Below, piece after piece: positions 1 to 7,691 of a DNA stretch of 64,000 nt. This DNA comes from Paenibacillus ihbetae. Lineage in GTDB: Bacteria > Bacillota > Bacilli > Paenibacillales > Paenibacillaceae. The first letter of the stretch is position 1, and each line of letters opens with the position of its first letter. The notes below the pieces were generated by a model. That model had not been told where the DNA came from, searched no databases, and worked only from the letters and a program-made list of their open reading frames with translations. Position numbers and translations under genes: made by a program. The DNA lies in NCBI RefSeq assembly GCF_002741055.1, contig NZ_CP016809.1, positions 4,752,501-4,816,500 of the forward strand, in the 5' to 3' direction.

Positions 1-1533
1 GTGGACGATGAACCGAAGCTTCGTCAAGGCCTTCAAACCTTGATACCGTGGGAAAGCCTGGGACTAACCGTTACGGCCACGGCATCCAATGGTATTGAAG
101 CGTTGGAAATGATTCAACAAGAGCCTCCAGACATTGCCGTCGTCGATATCCGCATGCCGCTTATGGACGGTTTGCAATTGATCCAGTCCCTTACATCGAC
201 CGGTTATCCAATGCAATTTATCATCCTAAGCGGGTATGCCGACTTCGAATATGCCAAGCAAGCGATTAAATACGGGGTTTCCGGGTATCTCCTTAAACCT
301 GTGGATATCAGTGAAATGAAGAATACGCTAAAGCGGGTAAGCGAGCGTATCAAAGAGGACCGCCTGAAACAGGGGCAGCACCAGATGAAGGCTGTGAACC
401 GGGAGTGGTTTTTGCACGATCTTTTCGCTCCGCAGGATAAATTCAAAGACCCCGCCGCTATGAAGAGCATGGCAAAAGAGGCCGGGCTGCTGTGGAGCAG
501 CTATGAGACCGTTGCGGTTTTTCCGCGGGTTTCCGAAGTCGAGCGCCCCGATGCGCTGCAGAGGCTTGATCATGCGCTGAAGCCGATCATTGAAGGCAGA
601 GATATGGGGGTGGTTACCGTTAGTCCCCCGTACGTCATCCTGCTCCTGCGAGAGCCGCTGCGCAGCAAACAGCGCCGGGAGGAATTGTACCGGGAGATCC
701 GGAACGCTTCGGGCGACTACCGATTCGTCGCTGCAACCGGGGGAACGGTATCGGTGCCCGAAGAGATTAACCGCTCATTTTTAAAAGCACAGGACTTGAT
801 CAAGCAAGCCTTCTTCTGCGAGAAGGGACGTCTGCTGGGGCCCAATCCTTCGCTTCATTCTGTACCGGAATCCACTCGGCCGTCGAACCATAACGTCGAA
901 GAGACGACGGAGGAGCTTATCTTCCGCTTGTATTACAGCTTGGATGCAGGCAACCAGACCATGATTCGTCCATTGTTGGAAGAGGCGGCTGCATTTTTCC
1001 TTACGCAGGAGCCGGATGAAAGCTTTGTCAAAGAATCGTTCTTCTTTCTATCCAACGCCGTCATTCATAAGCTGACTGCGGGCTCCCGTAAGGAAATGAA
1101 GGGGACAGAGGAGGTTTCGCGATTTTTGAAAGGGATATTCGAATACGAGTTTTTGGACGAGCTGATCGACGAGACCTGCCGTTTTCTGCTCGGATTAGCG
1201 GAGGACGCTGAACCGGAAGGGAAGGAAAAAGAATTAAAGATCATGATCAACATCATTCATAGGCATTATGCCGACAACCTGAAACTGGAAACATTGGCCG
1301 GGATGCTGAACTACAGCACGGCATATTTGGGACAGCTCTTTAAAAATAAGACAGGTGAGTACTTCAACACTTACCTGGACAGGGTCCGGATCCAAAAAGC
1401 CAAGGAGCTGCTGGAACAGGGAAAGAAGGTTTATGAGGTCGCCGAACTCGTCGGTTACACAAGCGTCAATTACTTCCACAGCAAATTCAAAAAATACGAG
1501 GGCCGTTCACCCTCTGAATTTAAAAATCCATAA
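1..1533 (+). CDS. AraC-type response regulator (YesN family), 5' end cut by window
   Basis: The frame is open from base 1 and its first residues (VDDEPKLRQG) are the acidic pocket of a receiver domain. That pocket normally lies a few residues after the start, so the true start is just upstream of the window. The receiver covers about residues 1-115, with likely phosphoacceptor Asp49 (VVDIRMP) and the conserved Lys in LLKPVD. A long linker without a recognisable domain follows, then a C-terminal AraC double helix-turn-helix at about 410-510. Such regulators pair with YesM-type kinases, whose gene probably lies just upstream. The permease and binding-protein genes follow directly, so the likely role is inducing that importer. 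The target is inferred. Confidence 0.93.
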   Translation: MDDEPKLRQGLQTLIPWESLGLTVTATASNGIEALEMIQQEPPDIAVVDIRMPLMDGLQLIQSLTSTGYPMQFIILSGYADFEYAKQAIKYGVSGYLLKPVDISEMKNTLKRVSERIKEDRLKQGQHQMKAVNREWFLHDLFAPQDKFKDPAAMKSMAKEAGLLWSSYETVAVFPRVSEVERPDALQRLDHALKPIIEGRDMGVVTVSPPYVILLLREPLRSKQRREELYREIRNASGDYRFVAATGGTVSVPEEINRSFLKAQDLIKQAFFCEKGRLLGPNPSLHSVPESTRPSNHNVEETTEELIFRLYYSLDAGNQTMIRPLLEEAAAFFLTQEPDESFVKESFFFLSNAVIHKLTAGSRKEMKGTEEVSRFLKGIFEYEFLDELIDETCRFLLGLAEDAEPEGKEKELKIMINIIHRHYADNLKLETLAGMLNYSTAYLGQLFKNKTGEYFNTYLDRVRIQKAKELLEQGKKVYEVAELVGYTSVNYFHSKFKKYEGRSPSEFKNP

Positions 1534-1618
1534 TTTGTGGATGATTTTTACCGAAATCCGTGGTATGGGCCGCTTCTCTCCTATGACTTATGATGAAGTC
1601 TAGGAGAGGGGGGGAAAC

Positions 1619-1634
1619 ATGAAAGCGATAACAT
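1619..1634 (+). promoter_or_regulatory. CcpA cre site covering a start codon
   Basis: ATGAAAGCGATAACAT fits every position of the B. subtilis cre consensus WTGNNARCGNWWWCAW. It begins at the ATG of the permease gene. A bound CcpA could act as a roadblock or repress from inside the operon. Because the site is also coding sequence, a chance match is possible. Confidence 0.55.
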
Positions 1635-2584
1635 TAAAAACAGAAAACGGATACAAGAAGACAGAGCAATCAAAGAGGACTGTATGGAAGGTGTTCAAAA
1701 ACCAGAAGTATCTTTACTTCATGTCCATCCCGTTCGTTCTTTGGGTCTTTGTCTTTCAGTACCTGCCTCTATGGGGCTGGACAATGGCCTTCCAAAAATA
1801 TAGACCCGGCGTAAGTTTTTTCGAACAAAAGTGGGTCGGATTCGAGCACTTCCGCACGTTGTTCCAGGATGACCATTTCTACCAGGTGCTCCGGAATACG
1901 CTGGCCATGAGCTTTATGGGACTAGCCGCGGGTTTCATCATACCGGTCGCCTTTGCCCTGATGCTCAATGAGGTTCGTTCACAGGTTATGAAACGTTTTG
2001 TGCAAACCGTGTCTTATTTGCCGCATTTTGTTTCGTGGGTTGTAGCGGCGGGCATCGTGACCAAAATGCTCTCGACGGACGGAGGCGTCGTGAACAGCCT
2101 GCTGATGAGTCTCAACATTATCGATCAGCCGATTCAGTTTATGGCACAGGGGCAATGGTTCTGGGGGATTGTAACGGGAGCGGACATTTGGAAGGAAACC
2201 GGATGGAACGCCATTATCTACTTGGCGGCTATTTCCGGAATCGGCCCTGAGTTGTACGAAGCGGCACGGGTCGACGGCGCGAGCCGGCTGCGGCAAATGT
2301 GGCATATCACGCTGCCAGGGATTCGGCCGACAATCATCGTGCTCCTGATCATGTCCATTGGCCATTTACTCGGTACAGGCTTCGAGAAACAGTTTCTGTT
2401 AGGCAATCACCTGGTCATCGATTACTCCGAAGTGCTTGACTTGTATGCGCTTAATTATGGATTGGCCATGGGACGCTACTCGTTCGGGACGGCGATCAAT
2501 ATTTTCAATTCGGTCATAAGCCTGATCCTGTTGTTTGCGGCTAATGGAATATTTAAGCGCTTTACCAACGAAAGCATTATGTAA
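1619..2584 (+). CDS. Sugar ABC transporter permease, LplB type
   Basis: 321-residue integral membrane protein of the binding-protein-dependent permease family. An N-terminal cytoplasmic segment of about 30 residues precedes the first membrane helix (IPFVLWVFVFQYLP). The ABC-contacting EAA loop is clear (YEAARVDGASRLRQMW, then LPGI). The family transports oligosaccharides or modified sugars across the cytoplasmic membrane as a heterodimer with a YtcP-type partner, which is the next gene 10 bases on. The start has a strong GGAGAGGGGGGG ribosome site. No ATPase gene is nearby. The substrate cannot be read from the sequence. Confidence 0.93.
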   Translation: MKAITLKTENGYKKTEQSKRTVWKVFKNQKYLYFMSIPFVLWVFVFQYLPLWGWTMAFQKYRPGVSFFEQKWVGFEHFRTLFQDDHFYQVLRNTLAMSFMGLAAGFIIPVAFALMLNEVRSQVMKRFVQTVSYLPHFVSWVVAAGIVTKMLSTDGGVVNSLLMSLNIIDQPIQFMAQGQWFWGIVTGADIWKETGWNAIIYLAAISGIGPELYEAARVDGASRLRQMWHITLPGIRPTIIVLLIMSIGHLLGTGFEKQFLLGNHLVIDYSEVLDLYALNYGLAMGRYSFGTAINIFNSVISLILLFAANGIFKRFTNESIM

Positions 2585-2594
2585 GGAGGAAGAC

Positions 2595-3533
2595 ATGGGG
2601 ACTGTCAAGAGTACTGCATCGGCCGGTCGAATGAAAAGCAAGCTGAAATCAAAATCACCGCTGGACCGAATGCTGGAAGTGTTCGTTTATCTATCCATGA
2701 TCGTGGTTACCGTTTTGACGATTTATCCGTTTTTAAACGTGCTGGCGATCTCCTTTAACGATTCGGTGGACACCGTCAGAGGGGGCATTACGATCTGGCC
2801 AAGGCAATTCACGTTGAGAAATTACGAAATGATTTTTTCTTTCAGCGGCTTGATTACCGGATTTAAAATTTCCGTACTGCGGACGGTCATTGGCACCGTA
2901 GCGGGCTTGATTAGCGGTTCCATGCTGGCTTACACGCTTGCGCGCAGGGAATTCCAAGCAAGAAAATTTATTTCAACCTTTCTGGCTATAACCATGTATG
3001 TTTCGGGCGGCCTGATTCCGGGGTTTATCCTGATGAAGGATCTGCATCTCATCAATACGTTTGCCGTATACATTTTGCCGGGCCTCGTAAGCGCGTTTAA
3101 CGTTTTCGTTATCCGTTCCTTCATTGACGGTCTGCCTTATGCGCTGCAAGAATCGGCCAAACTGGACGGTGCCAACGATTTTACGATTTACTGGCGCGTC
3201 ATCCTGCCTCTTTGCAAGCCGGCGTTAGCGACTGTAGCGCTCTTCTTGGCGGTAGGGCAATGGAACTCTTGGTTTGATACCTATCTATTCAACGGGTCAA
3301 ACGAATCGTTAACAACGCTGCAATATGAGCTGATGAAAATTTTGCAAAGCACAACAACAAGTGCGACCAATTCCCAGGATGCTGCCAATATGGCCCAGCG
3401 CATGGCGCAGGTTTCTCCGGAATCTGTTAAAATGGCCATCACGATTATCGTTACGGTGCCGATTCTGGTCGTCTATCCTTTCCTGCAAAAATATTTTGTG
3501 AAGGGCATGACGCTCGGAGCCGTAAAGAGTTAA
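2595..3533 (+). CDS. Sugar ABC transporter permease, YtcP type
   Basis: 312-residue permease, partner of the preceding LplB-type protein. The chosen ATG has an AAGGAGGAAG ribosome site that overlaps the end of the upstream gene. The possible earlier start at 2535 lies inside that gene and has no such site. The EAA loop reads LQESAKLDGANDFTIYWRV followed by LPLCKP, and the C-terminus ends in the typical KYFVKGMTLGAVK motif. The insertion before the last helix (about residues 250-285, rich in Q, A and M) is usual for this subfamily. It is co-transcribed with its neighbours. Confidence 0.93.
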   Translation: MGTVKSTASAGRMKSKLKSKSPLDRMLEVFVYLSMIVVTVLTIYPFLNVLAISFNDSVDTVRGGITIWPRQFTLRNYEMIFSFSGLITGFKISVLRTVIGTVAGLISGSMLAYTLARREFQARKFISTFLAITMYVSGGLIPGFILMKDLHLINTFAVYILPGLVSAFNVFVIRSFIDGLPYALQESAKLDGANDFTIYWRVILPLCKPALATVALFLAVGQWNSWFDTYLFNGSNESLTTLQYELMKILQSTTTSATNSQDAANMAQRMAQVSPESVKMAITIIVTVPILVVYPFLQKYFVKGMTLGAVKS

Positions 3534-3616
3534 AACGAAGATACCGGTATGTCCAGACCTATCGCCCGTCTTTTACTTTATTGTCGATACTTATTATTCA
3601 TTGGGGGTTAAGCTTC

Positions 3617-5320
3617 ATGAGATCGAAATTCAAAAGGGTGGCGGCGTCATTGCTGTCGCTGACATTAGTTGCAACGCTCGCGGCATGCGGCGGAAATGAT
3701 GGCTCGTCTGCAGCTCATTCAGATAACGATTCATCCGGGGCGAATAGTAATGACCTGAAGCCCATCACATTTACTTATTTTTCGGAGGACTCCAGCACCA
3801 ACTGGAATAACATGAAGGACGAAGTCGGCAAGGTAATCACGGAAAAAACCGGCGTGACATTGGACGCGGAGTTTGCTGTCGGCGATCCGGTTCAAAAGAT
3901 TTCGCTCATTGCGGCAACCGGCAATTACCCCGATTTGATCGCAGCCAAGGCTGATGTCGGTAAGCTTGTCGACGCCGGCGCGATCATCGATCTGACTGAT
4001 TTGATCGACAAGCATGCACCGAACATCAAGAAAATGCTTGGAGACAAGCTTGTTCGGACGAAGTACAGTTTGGACGACCAAGCGATCTACGCGATCCCGA
4101 CCTGGTCGGCCGTCGATGAGGTGAAAATTAAAGCCGACGGAGGGTTTGAGCTTCAGCACCGTGTCGTCAAGGAAGCCGGGTATCCGGAAATTCGCACAGT
4201 AAAGGACTTTGAAAAAGCGATACAGGATTATATTGCCAAGCATCCGACAGACGAAAACGGCAACAAAAATATTGGCCTGTCCTTGAACGCCGACGATTGG
4301 CATATGTACCAAGTGACTAACTTGGGGTTCAAGACGACCGGAGGACCGGATGACGGCGAATATTACATTGACCAGAAAACGCACCAAGCGACGTATCATT
4401 TCCGCCGTCCGGAAGAAAAGGAGTTCTTCCGCTGGTTGAATCATATGAACGCCATTGGACTGCTGGATCCGGAGAGCTTCGTGCAGAAGACCGATCAGTT
4501 TAAGGCGAAAGTGGCTTCGGGACGGGTTCTTGGTCTTGCCGCACCGGAATGGGAATATGGAGACGGGGAAAACGCGCTGAAGGCAGCGGGCAAATTCGAC
4601 CAGACTTACGGTCATTATCCGGTCACGATGAGCAAGGAGTACAAGGACACGAGCTTCTGGTCTGCCGGTTTTGACGGAGGGTATGGAATCTCAATCTCCA
4701 GCACATGCAAGGATCCGGTACGAGCCATTAAGTTCCTCGACTTTTTGGCATCGGAGGAAGGACAAATCCTGAATAACTGGGGTATCGAAGGAAAGCATTA
4801 CACGATTGAAAACGGGAAGCGGACGCTTATTCCGGAGGTGCAGGAGCGGGCGATCAATGATGCCGCGGCGTTCCAAAAAGAGTCCGGACTCGGACTATAC
4901 TGGAACTTGATGGTCCATTACGGCGACGGCATCAAGGATTCTACCGGCAACTACTTTACGCGGAACTATCCGGAGCTGCTGACCGCGAATTATAATGAAG
5001 CGGAAAAGGAAACGCTGAAGGCCTATAAGGCCGAGCATTGGAAAGACCTGTTCCCTAAAGAAGACGAATTCCAACCGAGAGCATACGGAGCAGCATACAC
5101 GATGTCGCTGCCAAACGATGATCCTGCTGTAATCCTGGCTGCCAAAATGAAGGATATAACATGGAAACGAATTCCCGAGGCCGTGATGTCCAAGCCGGAA
5201 GACTTCGACAAGATTTGGGATGCCTATATGGCAGAGCTGGAGAAGGCCGGAGTTAAAGAAATGGAAGAGGCGTATACCAAGCATATCAAAAATCGGGTCG
5301 CACTGTGGTCTACCCAATAA
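3617..5320 (+). CDS. Extracellular solute-binding lipoprotein (LplA type)
   Basis: 567-residue binding protein with a lipoprotein signal: basic MRSKFKR, a hydrophobic core, and lipobox LAAC with the lipid-bearing Cys near residue 24. A Gly/Ser/Asn-rich linker leads into the mature domain. The large size matches the LplA group that works with LplB/YtcP permeases. The ATG at 3617 is preferred over one 36 bases earlier because it starts the signal peptide directly and has a GGGGG-rich site upstream. It probably captures a sugar or glycan fragment outside the cell and delivers it to the two permeases encoded just before it. A terminator follows at 5371. Confidence 0.93.
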   Translation: MRSKFKRVAASLLSLTLVATLAACGGNDGSSAAHSDNDSSGANSNDLKPITFTYFSEDSSTNWNNMKDEVGKVITEKTGVTLDAEFAVGDPVQKISLIAATGNYPDLIAAKADVGKLVDAGAIIDLTDLIDKHAPNIKKMLGDKLVRTKYSLDDQAIYAIPTWSAVDEVKIKADGGFELQHRVVKEAGYPEIRTVKDFEKAIQDYIAKHPTDENGNKNIGLSLNADDWHMYQVTNLGFKTTGGPDDGEYYIDQKTHQATYHFRRPEEKEFFRWLNHMNAIGLLDPESFVQKTDQFKAKVASGRVLGLAAPEWEYGDGENALKAAGKFDQTYGHYPVTMSKEYKDTSFWSAGFDGGYGISISSTCKDPVRAIKFLDFLASEEGQILNNWGIEGKHYTIENGKRTLIPEVQERAINDAAAFQKESGLGLYWNLMVHYGDGIKDSTGNYFTRNYPELLTANYNEAEKETLKAYKAEHWKDLFPKEDEFQPRAYGAAYTMSLPNDDPAVILAAKMKDITWKRIPEAVMSKPEDFDKIWDAYMAELEKAGVKEMEEAYTKHIKNRVALWSTQ

Positions 5321-5370
5321 TTAGAATAGCGGCTTGTCCGGTATTCGAGTAACGAGTAAGCAAACTCATT

Positions 5371-5414
5371 AGCCCTTTCGCTTCCCTGGAGGAAGTCGGA
5401 AGGGCTTTGCTTTA
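5371..5414 (+). terminator. Rho-independent terminator, possibly bidirectional
   Basis: Arms AGCCCTT (5371-5377) and AAGGGCT (5399-5405) enclose an inner CTTCC/GGAAG pair and are followed by TTGCTTT. It lies between the convergent binding-protein and MFS genes. Confidence 0.8.
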
Positions 5415-5453
5415 TGCTTCGTCACATCTCCGATGCCTAAGCATGCTTGCTTT

Positions 5454-6686
5454 TTATGCGGTCCGGTTTTCGAACGGATATTCAGGGAGTCGATCACATT
5501 TCCTGTTCTTCTCCAAAATTACACTCCATATTGCCAAAACAATCCCGAGCAGTGTGACGACGGAGGCAACCCACGGTACGGCAGCAAGTCCCAACGTACT
5601 ATCGATCACCAGTCCGCCTATGAATGCGCCGATTGCGTTGCCCAGATTGAAGGCCGATATATTGAGCGTCGAGGCCAGTTCTTGTGCGTCTCCGGCTTTG
5701 TTCAGCACTAACATGTTGAGAGCGGGAATAATGCTGTAAGCGGCCACTCCCCAGATGAAAACACTAATTACGGCAGCAGCTTTGCTATGGCTCGACCAAG
5801 TAAATACCGCCATAGATACGGCTAACAGTATTAATCCGCCAAACAAGGTCGGTACGAGCCGTTTATCGGCAAGGCTGCCTCCCGCGATGTTGCCAAGTAA
5901 CGAGCCTGCTCCGAAAACAAGCAAAATGATTGTAACCGAATCACTAGAGAAGCCTGTTATTCGTTCTAGAATCGGAGTAATGTAGGTAAACCCGGCGAAG
6001 GTCCCGCCGGTTCCGAATATGGTGATGAGCAGAACCAGGAGGAAATCGGGACGGCTGACGATACGCAGCTGACCTTTTAATGAGCCCCCTTTCGATCGCG
6101 GTAATGGAGGAAGCTGTTTCATGATGCCCAGCAGGGCCGCAGCAGAAAGAAGCGATATGACCAGAAAAGGAAATCGCCAGCCCAAATGTTGACCAAGAAG
6201 GGTTCCGAGGGGAGCACCAAGGATGACGGATACGGTCAGTCCCGATCCGACCAGTGCGATACTTTTTCCTTCCTTGCCTGGCTGAGCCAAATTCTTTGCA
6301 GTGACAACGATCATGCCGAACAGGGTTCCGTGTGCTAAGGAGCTTATGACTCGCCCTGCCAGCAATAAACCATACGAGGGAGCAGCGGTGCAAACGATAC
6401 TGCCTATAATAAAAACGAGCAGGAATACACTTAATACGGTTTTTCGCGGTAATCTTCCAGCTAACGCCGACAATACGGGTCCCCCTATGACGACGCCCAG
6501 AGCGTATCCTGTCACAAGCATGCCTGTGGTAGAAATCGAAACTTTGGTCTCGGTTGCAATAGGCAATAAGAGTCCCATGGGGAGAAGCTCGGCCGTGCCA
6601 ATTGCAAATACCGTGAGGGTTAAGAGAATGAGTGCAGTCATTCTTCTTCGGTTGGAAAGATTACTGAAGTCTTGTGAGTCCGTCAT
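5454..6686 (-). CDS. MFS drug/metabolite efflux transporter (AraJ/DHA1 type)
   Basis: 410-residue, very hydrophobic protein with about 12 predicted membrane helices. The first helix region contains GTAELLPMGLLLPIA, typical of the AraJ-like DHA1 branch (COG2814), and the loop after helix 2 reads AGRLPRKT. The family exports sugars, purines or drugs by proton antiport in the cytoplasmic membrane. The start at 6686 is chosen for its AAAGGAGAG site 7 bases upstream; an earlier ATG at 6752 would overlap the MerR gene. It lies 16 bases after that MerR-family gene on the same strand, so the two probably form a ligand-induced efflux operon. Confidence 0.9.
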   Translation of the reverse strand: MTDSQDFSNLSNRRRMTALILLTLTVFAIGTAELLPMGLLLPIATETKVSISTTGMLVTGYALGVVIGGPVLSALAGRLPRKTVLSVFLLVFIIGSIVCTAAPSYGLLLAGRVISSLAHGTLFGMIVVTAKNLAQPGKEGKSIALVGSGLTVSVILGAPLGTLLGQHLGWRFPFLVISLLSAAALLGIMKQLPPLPRSKGGSLKGQLRIVSRPDFLLVLLITIFGTGGTFAGFTYITPILERITGFSSDSVTIILLVFGAGSLLGNIAGGSLADKRLVPTLFGGLILLAVSMAVFTWSSHSKAAAVISVFIWGVAAYSIIPALNMLVLNKAGDAQELASTLNISAFNLGNAIGAFIGGLVIDSTLGLAAVPWVASVVTLLGIVLAIWSVILEKNRKCDRLPEYPFENRTA

Positions 6687-6702
6687 GGTATATGCTCTCC
6701 TT

Positions 6703-7509
6703 TCAGCGTGCTGCAATCGGCATCTGGCTTTCGGTGATATAACATAACTCACTGCCCTCTTGCTTTGATAAATAACATTCTCTGCTCGGCATCTCAGAGC
6801 TTATTCGGTAATGATTTCTTTCAATCCAGGAACCAAGATCGATACTCACCGGTGTATCTCTGTCGGGGCGGCTGACGTGCTTGACCGACGCAACGGTCAT
6901 TTCGGGGAGCACTTTCGTCTTGAATCGATCCGAGTCGGGGAGTGGAAGCTGAATAGGGCAGGCAATCTCCAGGTTGATATTATCTTCGCACTCCGCGCAA
7001 CTGTGCCACAGGACCATATGCGAAGAGGGCAGCGGCACGTCGTTCCACTTGAAATATTCGTCAATTTCTTCAAATAAATAAGGGATATTCACCCTGCTCG
7101 TGGTTTCTCTGACCGAAATGACCATTAGCGGATCCACCTTTTTAACCAAAACCTCATCATGCGGCGATCCACCGCGTTCAATCTGCTCCAGCCTCGCTTC
7201 AATTCGCCTCAATCGCTCGATTTCCGACTGAATTAACGACTGCACCTCTGCTTTCTTCAGGCGAAACATCCCACGCATTTCATCGGGTGATACGTCATCA
7301 TGAAGGAGCTGCCTAATCTGTTCGAGCGTAAATCCAATATCTTTAAACACGAGAATCCGATGTAAGACAAGCAATTGATCGCTTGTATAGTACCGGTAAC
7401 CGCTTTGCGGGTCCGTGTATGCAGGTTTGAGCAGTTCAAGTTGATCATAGAAGCGCAGCGTTTTGGCAGGAACTTGACTCAATTTGGAAAACTCGCTGAT
7501 CTTAAACAT
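6703..7509 (-). CDS. MerR-family regulator with C-terminal effector-binding domain
   Basis: 268 residues. The N-terminal winged helix (FKISEFSKLS, TLRFYDQL, SGYRYY) and a coiled dimer helix (about 75-115) are classic MerR. The remaining 150 residues look like a GyrI/BmrR-like effector domain that binds small, often cationic or drug-like molecules. The second of two in-frame ATGs (7509) is chosen because GGGAG lies 6 bases before it. It is upstream of an MFS exporter and its promoter has the long spacer typical of MerR-activated promoters, so it probably activates its own operon when a toxic compound enters the cell. Confidence 0.9.
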   Translation of the reverse strand: MFKISEFSKLSQVPAKTLRFYDQLELLKPAYTDPQSGYRYYTSDQLLVLHRILVFKDIGFTLEQIRQLLHDDVSPDEMRGMFRLKKAEVQSLIQSEIERLRRIEARLEQIERGGSPHDEVLVKKVDPLMVISVRETTSRVNIPYLFEEIDEYFKWNDVPLPSSHMVLWHSCAECEDNINLEIACPIQLPLPDSDRFKTKVLPEMTVASVKHVSRPDRDTPVSIDLGSWIERNHYRISSEMPSRECYLSKQEGSELCYITESQMPIAAR

Positions 7510-7552
7510 AATCATCTCCCTTTCTTGGATATGTCGGGGTTACCGTGGCCTT

Positions 7553-7584
7553 ATTATAAACTTTCCATACAAGGGGAAAGTCAA
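7553..7584 (-). promoter_or_regulatory. MerR-type promoter with 20-bp spacer and operator dyad
   Basis: On the minus strand -35 TTGACT (7584-7579) and -10 TATAAT (7558-7553) are separated by 20 bp instead of 17. The inverted repeat ACTTTCC/GGAAAGT (7560-7566, 7575-7581) fills the spacer. This is the architecture that MerR regulators untwist to activate transcription. The MerR gene starts about 45 bases downstream. Confidence 0.8.
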
Positions 7585-7624
7585 GGCCTATAATGCAAAA
7601 ATAACCTTGTTATTTAACAGAAAA

Positions 7625-7660
7625 GAGCGAGGAGACGTTTTACAATACATCTCCTCGCTC
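7625..7660 (-). terminator. Terminator after the SBBP-collagen gene
   Basis: Perfect 11-bp stem GAGCGAGGAGA/TCTCCTCGCTC with a 14-base loop. Read on the minus strand it is followed by TTTTCTGTTAAAT, which ends transcription before the MerR gene. Confidence 0.8.
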
Positions 7661-7691
7661 CAATTTCGATCTTAAATGCATAAGGCCGCCC

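Noticed and set aside
3731..4615. 294-codon minus-strand frame
   Set aside because: Lies wholly opposite the binding-protein gene, has no ribosome site and no family motifs.
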